Part shown: piece after piece, positions 37,227-40,232 of the stretch
Numbering within the stretch: the stretch's first letter is position 1
Layout: each line of letters starts with the position of its first letter
IMG/VR virus record: IMGVR_UViG_3300044729_001318
Coordinates: 1-40,232 of that record
Direction: 5' to 3' (one strand)
Source of the DNA: a virus
Length of the DNA stretch: 40,232 nucleotides
Translations under genes and position numbers: made by a program
Notes under the pieces: model-generated
Told to the model about the DNA's origin: nothing
The model's input: only the letters and a program-made list of their open reading frames with translations
Databases searched by the model: none

Positions 37227-37569
37227 CATTGCGCCCCATTACCCGCCGGGGGGTATGCCCATGCCTGCCATTGTGTAGGCCATGCCATGCGCGCCCCAGG
37301 CGTGGCGTTACAGTGGCCTTGCGTGGGGTCATGGGGTCATGGGGGTGTGTGGCCTTGCGTGGGCTTGTGCGGGCTTGCTCGCGTCCAGGCATGAATTCAT
37401 GCTTGATTGAGGGTGTGTGCCATTGTGGGACAAGACCCCCCCCGGGGGTCGGACCCGGTTGGGGGGGTCGGCTGTAGCTATCCGCCCCTCCCCACAAATT
37501 TTTTGCCATTTCGCAATGTTGCACATAACGCAACGACCACGCGGGCTTTGCCCACCACCACCACCCTAT

Positions 37570-37589
37570 CCCCCTAGTAAACTAGGGGG
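37570..37589. repeat. Palindrome CCCCCTAGT-AA-ACTAGGGGG
   Basis: A 20-base inverted repeat with arms of 9 bases around AA. It would form a stable hairpin in single-stranded DNA or RNA. Confidence 0.8.
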
Positions 37590-37644
37590 GGGTGGTTGGA
37601 CTGGAATGGGCCTGTTTTCACATCCACCACCACCTCATTCACAT

Positions 37645-37759
37645 CATCGGCAGATCGGCGGCACATCATCCGCCATGCTCCGCGCACATCAGCGGCAGAT
37701 CAGCGCACATCGGCGGCAGATCATCCATACATCGGCGGCAGATCAGCGGCAGATGTGCC
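37645..37759. repeat. Iteron array, core CATCRGCGGCAGATC
   Basis: Five copies of a CATCRGCGGCAGATC core are visible: a shorter one at 37645, then 37687, 37708 and 37730 (21-22 bases apart), and a partial overlapping one at 37742. The last three full units are about two helical turns apart, which is typical for iterons bound by a protein on one face of the DNA. Confidence 0.75.
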
Positions 37760-37800
37760 AAAAATGCGCTGGCCTATTTACGGCCTATTTGACGGCACAT

Positions 37801-37828
37801 TTGCCAATTTCGCTTTTCGTGCTATCTA
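37801..37828 (+). promoter_or_regulatory. Terminase promoter, giving a leaderless start
   Basis: TTGCCA (37801-37806) and TATCTA (37823-37828) are 16 bases apart. Transcription would begin about 7 bases after the -10 box, which is at the start codon ATG 37835. No ribosome binding site lies between, so the mRNA may be leaderless. Confidence 0.5.
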
Positions 37829-37834
37829 GTCCCT

Positions 37835-38113
37835 ATGACAAAGTTCAAGGTCAATCACGGCAAGGGCGGCAGGCCCCCGAAGGCGGAACTGCAAAAGGTT
37901 CGCCAGAACATTGCCGACTTCGTTGGACGCAATTCCTACAAGCTTGAGGAATGGCTGGACGAGATTTACGTCCGCGACGGCCCCAAGGTCGCGTATAGCT
38001 GTTTCACGGACCTTCTGGAATTCTATGTGCCCAAGCTGGCCCGGCAGGAGCATACGGGCGCGGATGAGGGCCCGGTGGAGTTGTCAATCAAGTGGTCAAC
38101 CGACGCGAAGTAG
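37835..38113 (+). CDS. Terminase small subunit
   Basis: This 92-residue protein probably recognises phage DNA for packaging. The start MTKFKVNHGKGGRPPKAELQ has a basic GGRPPK stretch, then helices (KVRQNIADFVGRNSYKLEEW, LDEIYVRDGPKVAYSCFTDL) ending in a strand. A small helical protein directly before the large terminase with a 22-base overlap is the typical arrangement. The repeat array just upstream could be its binding site. ATG 37835 is supported by the promoter position, although no ribosome binding site is seen. Confidence 0.8.
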   Translation: MTKFKVNHGKGGRPPKAELQKVRQNIADFVGRNSYKLEEWLDEIYVRDGPKVAYSCFTDLLEFYVPKLARQEHTGADEGPVELSIKWSTDAK

Positions 38114-39435
38114 TCCTGGAATACGCCCCGAGAAAGGCGTTCCTCCCGTTCCACAATCGCAAGCAACGCTGGTCCTGCCTTGTAGCGCATCGGCGGGCGG
38201 GCAAGACTGTCGCGGCGGTCAATGAGATCATCAAGCAGGCGGCGCTGAATACGTCGGGCACAGGCCTGTATGGCTATGTGGCCCCGTATCGCAGTCAGGC
38301 CAAGTCCATTTCATGGGACTACATGAAGCGGTATGCGAGGCCGCTTATCAAGCAGGCCAACGAAGCCGAACTTCAGGTGGACTTGATTAATGGCAGCCGG
38401 ATTCGGCTGTTCGGGGCGGACAACGCCGACGCCATGCGCGGTTTGGGCTTCGATGGCGTTTATATGGACGAGTATGGCGACTTCAAACCGAGTGTTTGGG
38501 GTAACGTCATTCGTCCTGCCTTGTCGGACAAGCAGGGCTGGGCGGTGTTTGGGGGCACGCCCAAGGGTAAGAACCAGTTTTGGGAGGTGCTTCAGACCGC
38601 CAGGATGAACCCGAAGGAGTGGTTTCACCTGATCCTGAAGGCGTCGGAGAGCAATATCCTGCCCGCCACCGAACTTGACGACAACAGGAGGCAGTTGTCG
38701 CAGGACCAGTATGAGCAGGAATACGAGTGCAGCTTCGAGGCGGCGATTCTTGGCGCGTTTTATGGCGTTGAGATGCGTGTCGCGGCGGAAGAAAAGCGAA
38801 TTGGCAAGGTGGACTATGATCCTAGCCTGCCGACGTTTACGGCTTGGGACTTGGGATACCGCGATGATACCGCAATTTGGTGGTATCAGGTGCTAAGGAA
38901 CGAGATTCATGTGATCGACTACCATGCCGTGAGCGGCAAGGGGGTCAAGGAACTGTCCAAGATCGTCACGGACAAGCCGTATCACTATGAGAAGCACTTT
39001 TTGCCGCATGACGCCAAGGCCAAGACCCTCGCGGCGGAAGGCAAGAGCATCATTGAGCAGCTTGGGGAATACCTCGGGATGCAGAATATGGCGATTGTGC
39101 CCGATTTGAGCCTTCAGGACGGCATCCAGGCGGTCAGAAAGACGCTGCCTTATTGCTGGTTTGACGAAAAGAAGTGCTACGAAGGCATTGAGGCGCTCAG
39201 GCAGTATGAGCGTGAATATGACGAGGATCGCAAGGCTTTCAGGCCTACGCCCAAGCACAATTGGTGTTCGCATCCGGCAGATGCCATGCGGATGATGGCG
39301 ATTTCTTGGGATAAAGGGCAGTTTCGGGACAAAAAATCGGCAAATCCACATACTTTGTTGGTGGGTGAGGAAAATTCGGCTACACTGAACGACATGTGGG
39401 CCTCTACACCTCGGCCACGGAGACAACGGATATGA
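38092..39435 (+). CDS. terL: Terminase large subunit
   Basis: This 447-residue protein is the ATP-driven packaging motor and nuclease. GTG 38092 overlaps the small subunit by 22 bases. The Walker A-like motif is AHRRAGKT (residues 32-39), Walker B VYMDE (123-127) with catalytic Glu127, and the coupling motif GGTPKGKN (154-161). The nuclease domain has Asp253 in TAWDLGYRDD and the Asp in HPADAMRMM near residue 400. Length and motif order match the large terminases of podophages. The stop overlaps the next start as ATGA. Confidence 0.95.
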   Translation: MVNRREVVLEYAPRKAFLPFHNRKQRWSCLVAHRRAGKTVAAVNEIIKQAALNTSGTGLYGYVAPYRSQAKSISWDYMKRYARPLIKQANEAELQVDLINGSRIRLFGADNADAMRGLGFDGVYMDEYGDFKPSVWGNVIRPALSDKQGWAVFGGTPKGKNQFWEVLQTARMNPKEWFHLILKASESNILPATELDDNRRQLSQDQYEQEYECSFEAAILGAFYGVEMRVAAEEKRIGKVDYDPSLPTFTAWDLGYRDDTAIWWYQVLRNEIHVIDYHAVSGKGVKELSKIVTDKPYHYEKHFLPHDAKAKTLAAEGKSIIEQLGEYLGMQNMAIVPDLSLQDGIQAVRKTLPYCWFDEKKCYEGIEALRQYEREYDEDRKAFRPTPKHNWCSHPADAMRMMAISWDKGQFRDKKSANPHTLLVGEENSATLNDMWASTPRPRRQRI

Positions 39436-39749
39436 GCGGCGTCAACTTCCCGTATCGCTATCAATACGAGCATGTGGCTGCCAGCCAGACGCTCCAGACG
39501 CTTGGCGGCACGGGTGCTGCGGGTGACTACATTCACCGGCTTGTCTGCACGGTCAGCACGGCGGCCACGGCTTTGGTGCAGATCAAGGACGGCGCGACGG
39601 GTTTTGTGCATACCGTGCTGCCGAACAGCCCTGGCGGCGGTATTGGCAACTACAATATCGAACTGAACATCGTGTCTCGGGTCGGGGCTTGGCAGGTTAC
39701 GACCGGCGCGGGCGTTGAAGTGGTCGCTGTTGGTGTGTTTTCCGCCTGA
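39432..39749 (+). CDS. Small virion-type protein between terminase and portal, variant 2
   Basis: The second copy of the gene at 205-519, 105 residues. The first 30 residues and the last part are nearly the same, but the middle differs at many positions and is one codon longer (GATGFVH in place of GSGSTH). ATG 39432 overlaps the terminase stop as ATGA. It shows that the two genome variants differ most in this gene, as expected for a protein on the virion surface. Confidence 0.7.
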   Translation: MSGVNFPYRYQYEHVAASQTLQTLGGTGAAGDYIHRLVCTVSTAATALVQIKDGATGFVHTVLPNSPGGGIGNYNIELNIVSRVGAWQVTTGAGVEVVAVGVFSA

Positions 39750-39762
39750 TAGGGGCTAGGTA

Positions 39763-40232
39763 ATGGCTGAATTGCCCGTTTCCCCGTCGCTTCAGAAATA
39801 CCTGAACGTAATCGGGCAATACAACCGCGAGTTCACCAAGTGGGAGGCTCGCGCCACCAAGATCATCCGTCGCTATCGTGATGATGTGCGGACAAGCGGC
39901 GCGACGGGCTCTGAATCGGCGCGTTTCAACGTGCTGTGGTCAAATGTGCAGACCCTGGTGCCTGCCGTGTTCTCTCGGCTGCCCAAGGCGGACGTTTCGC
40001 GGCGTTTTGCGGACAATGATCCCGTAGGCCGGGTGGCGAGCCTGCTTCTTGAGCGGGCGCTTGACTACGAAATCGAGCATTATCCCGACTTCCGCGCTGC
40101 GATGAAGAACGCCGTCGAGGATCGCTTCCTTGGCGGTCGCGGCGTGGCCTGGGTGCGCTATGACCCGCATATCGTGCAGGTTGGCGAGCCCGAGGACGGC
40201 TATCAGGTCACTGAGGACGTTGATCCCGAAGG
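39763..40232 (+). CDS. Portal protein, N-terminal fragment (3' cut by window edge)
   Basis: The second copy of the portal gene start, 156 codons. It begins with ATG where the first copy has GTG, with one more base in the spacer between the genes. The protein is the same as in copy 1 except near residues 6-12 (VSPSLQK in place of VTPALQK); nearly all other changes are synonymous, so both variants are under selection. The gene runs off the window. Confidence 0.9.
   Translation, partial: MAELPVSPSLQKYLNVIGQYNREFTKWEARATKIIRRYRDDVRTSGATGSESARFNVLWSNVQTLVPAVFSRLPKADVSRRFADNDPVGRVASLLLERALDYEIEHYPDFRAAMKNAVEDRFLGGRGVAWVRYDPHIVQVGEPEDGYQVTEDVDPE

Larger units (their letters stand above)
37227..37834. 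other. Non-coding repeat region before the terminase genes
   Basis: About 600 bases without a gene. The first part is G/T-rich on the plus strand and holds the palindrome GCATGAATTCATGC (37389-37402), a hairpin GACCCCC-CCC-GGGGGTC (37434-37450) and the near-perfect palindrome CCCCCTAGT-AA-ACTAGGGGG (37570-37589). The second part is an array of iterons (37645-37759). It ends at the terminase promoter. A packaging (pac/cos-like) site, a terminase binding site or a replication origin would all fit. Confidence 0.6.

Noticed and set aside
37645-37759. CRISPR-like array
   Set aside because: The repeats are overlapping and 21-22 bases apart, without unique spacers of constant length; iterons explain them better.
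37592-37947. Open frames across the iteron region, rich in Ser/Ala/His/Arg
   Set aside because: They are translations of the DNA repeats in three frames, with no ribosome binding site, and overlap the small terminase start.

Overview
The window is an almost complete genome of a tailed phage with podovirus-type virion genes, about 39.2 kb in unit length. Its two ends overlap: bases 1-1001 and 39228-40232 carry the same loci (end of the large terminase, a small virion-type gene, start of the portal gene) but are not identical. This fits best with an assembly of a circular or circularly permuted genome that joined two co-occurring variants. The DNA is GC-rich. A full-length GcrA-type regulator, found in alphaproteobacteria and their phages, points to an alphaproteobacterial host. 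No integrase, partition gene, RNA polymerase or DNA polymerase was recognised.

Layout. (1) 37.8-40.2 kb and 0-9.7 kb, rightward: small and large terminase, portal, several virion-type proteins (one with Kelch-like repeats), scaffold, major capsid protein and a probable decoration protein, closed by a hairpin terminator. (2) 9.7-14.9 kb: a DUF115/SAM-methyltransferase fusion, small proteins, a head-tail adaptor, a large tail protein and a GNAT-like protein in the position of T7 gp13. (3) 14.9-22.2 kb: three or four probable ejection proteins, one with 18-residue repeats and a C-terminal S74 chaperone-like domain, then tail fibre and glycine-rich adhesin genes. (4) 22.2-24.6 kb: lysis region with small membrane proteins, an HTH-metallophosphoesterase, a holin candidate, nested spanins and a GH108-type endolysin. 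(5) 27.5-24.5 kb, leftward: recombination genes (AAA_24/Sak4-like ATPase, DUF669, Cas4-like nuclease, PD-(D/E)XK nuclease). (6) 27.7-29.8 kb, rightward: a small HTH regulator and a fused RepB-type primase/RepA-like helicase. (7) 36.5-30.0 kb, mostly leftward: about twenty short, translationally coupled accessory genes, including gcrA, a 54-residue GcrA-like protein, a SANT/Myb-like protein, a C5 cytosine methyltransferase and two proteins sharing a duplicated C-terminal module. (8) 36.5-37.8 kb: two non-coding blocks rich in palindromes, inverted repeats and iterons around one 54-residue gene, ending at the terminase promoter.

Taken together, the leftward operons look like early takeover and replication/recombination functions, driven by promoters that share a motif overlapping the -35 region. 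The HTH protein at 27.7 kb is the obvious candidate regulator. The rightward block makes the virion and lyses the cell. Replication probably uses phage primase-helicase with host polymerase. The most unusual items are the methyltransferase gene whose C-terminal half reads as methylase-like sequence in two frames, its flanking direct repeats, the shared promoter motif, and the repeat-rich region before the terminase.
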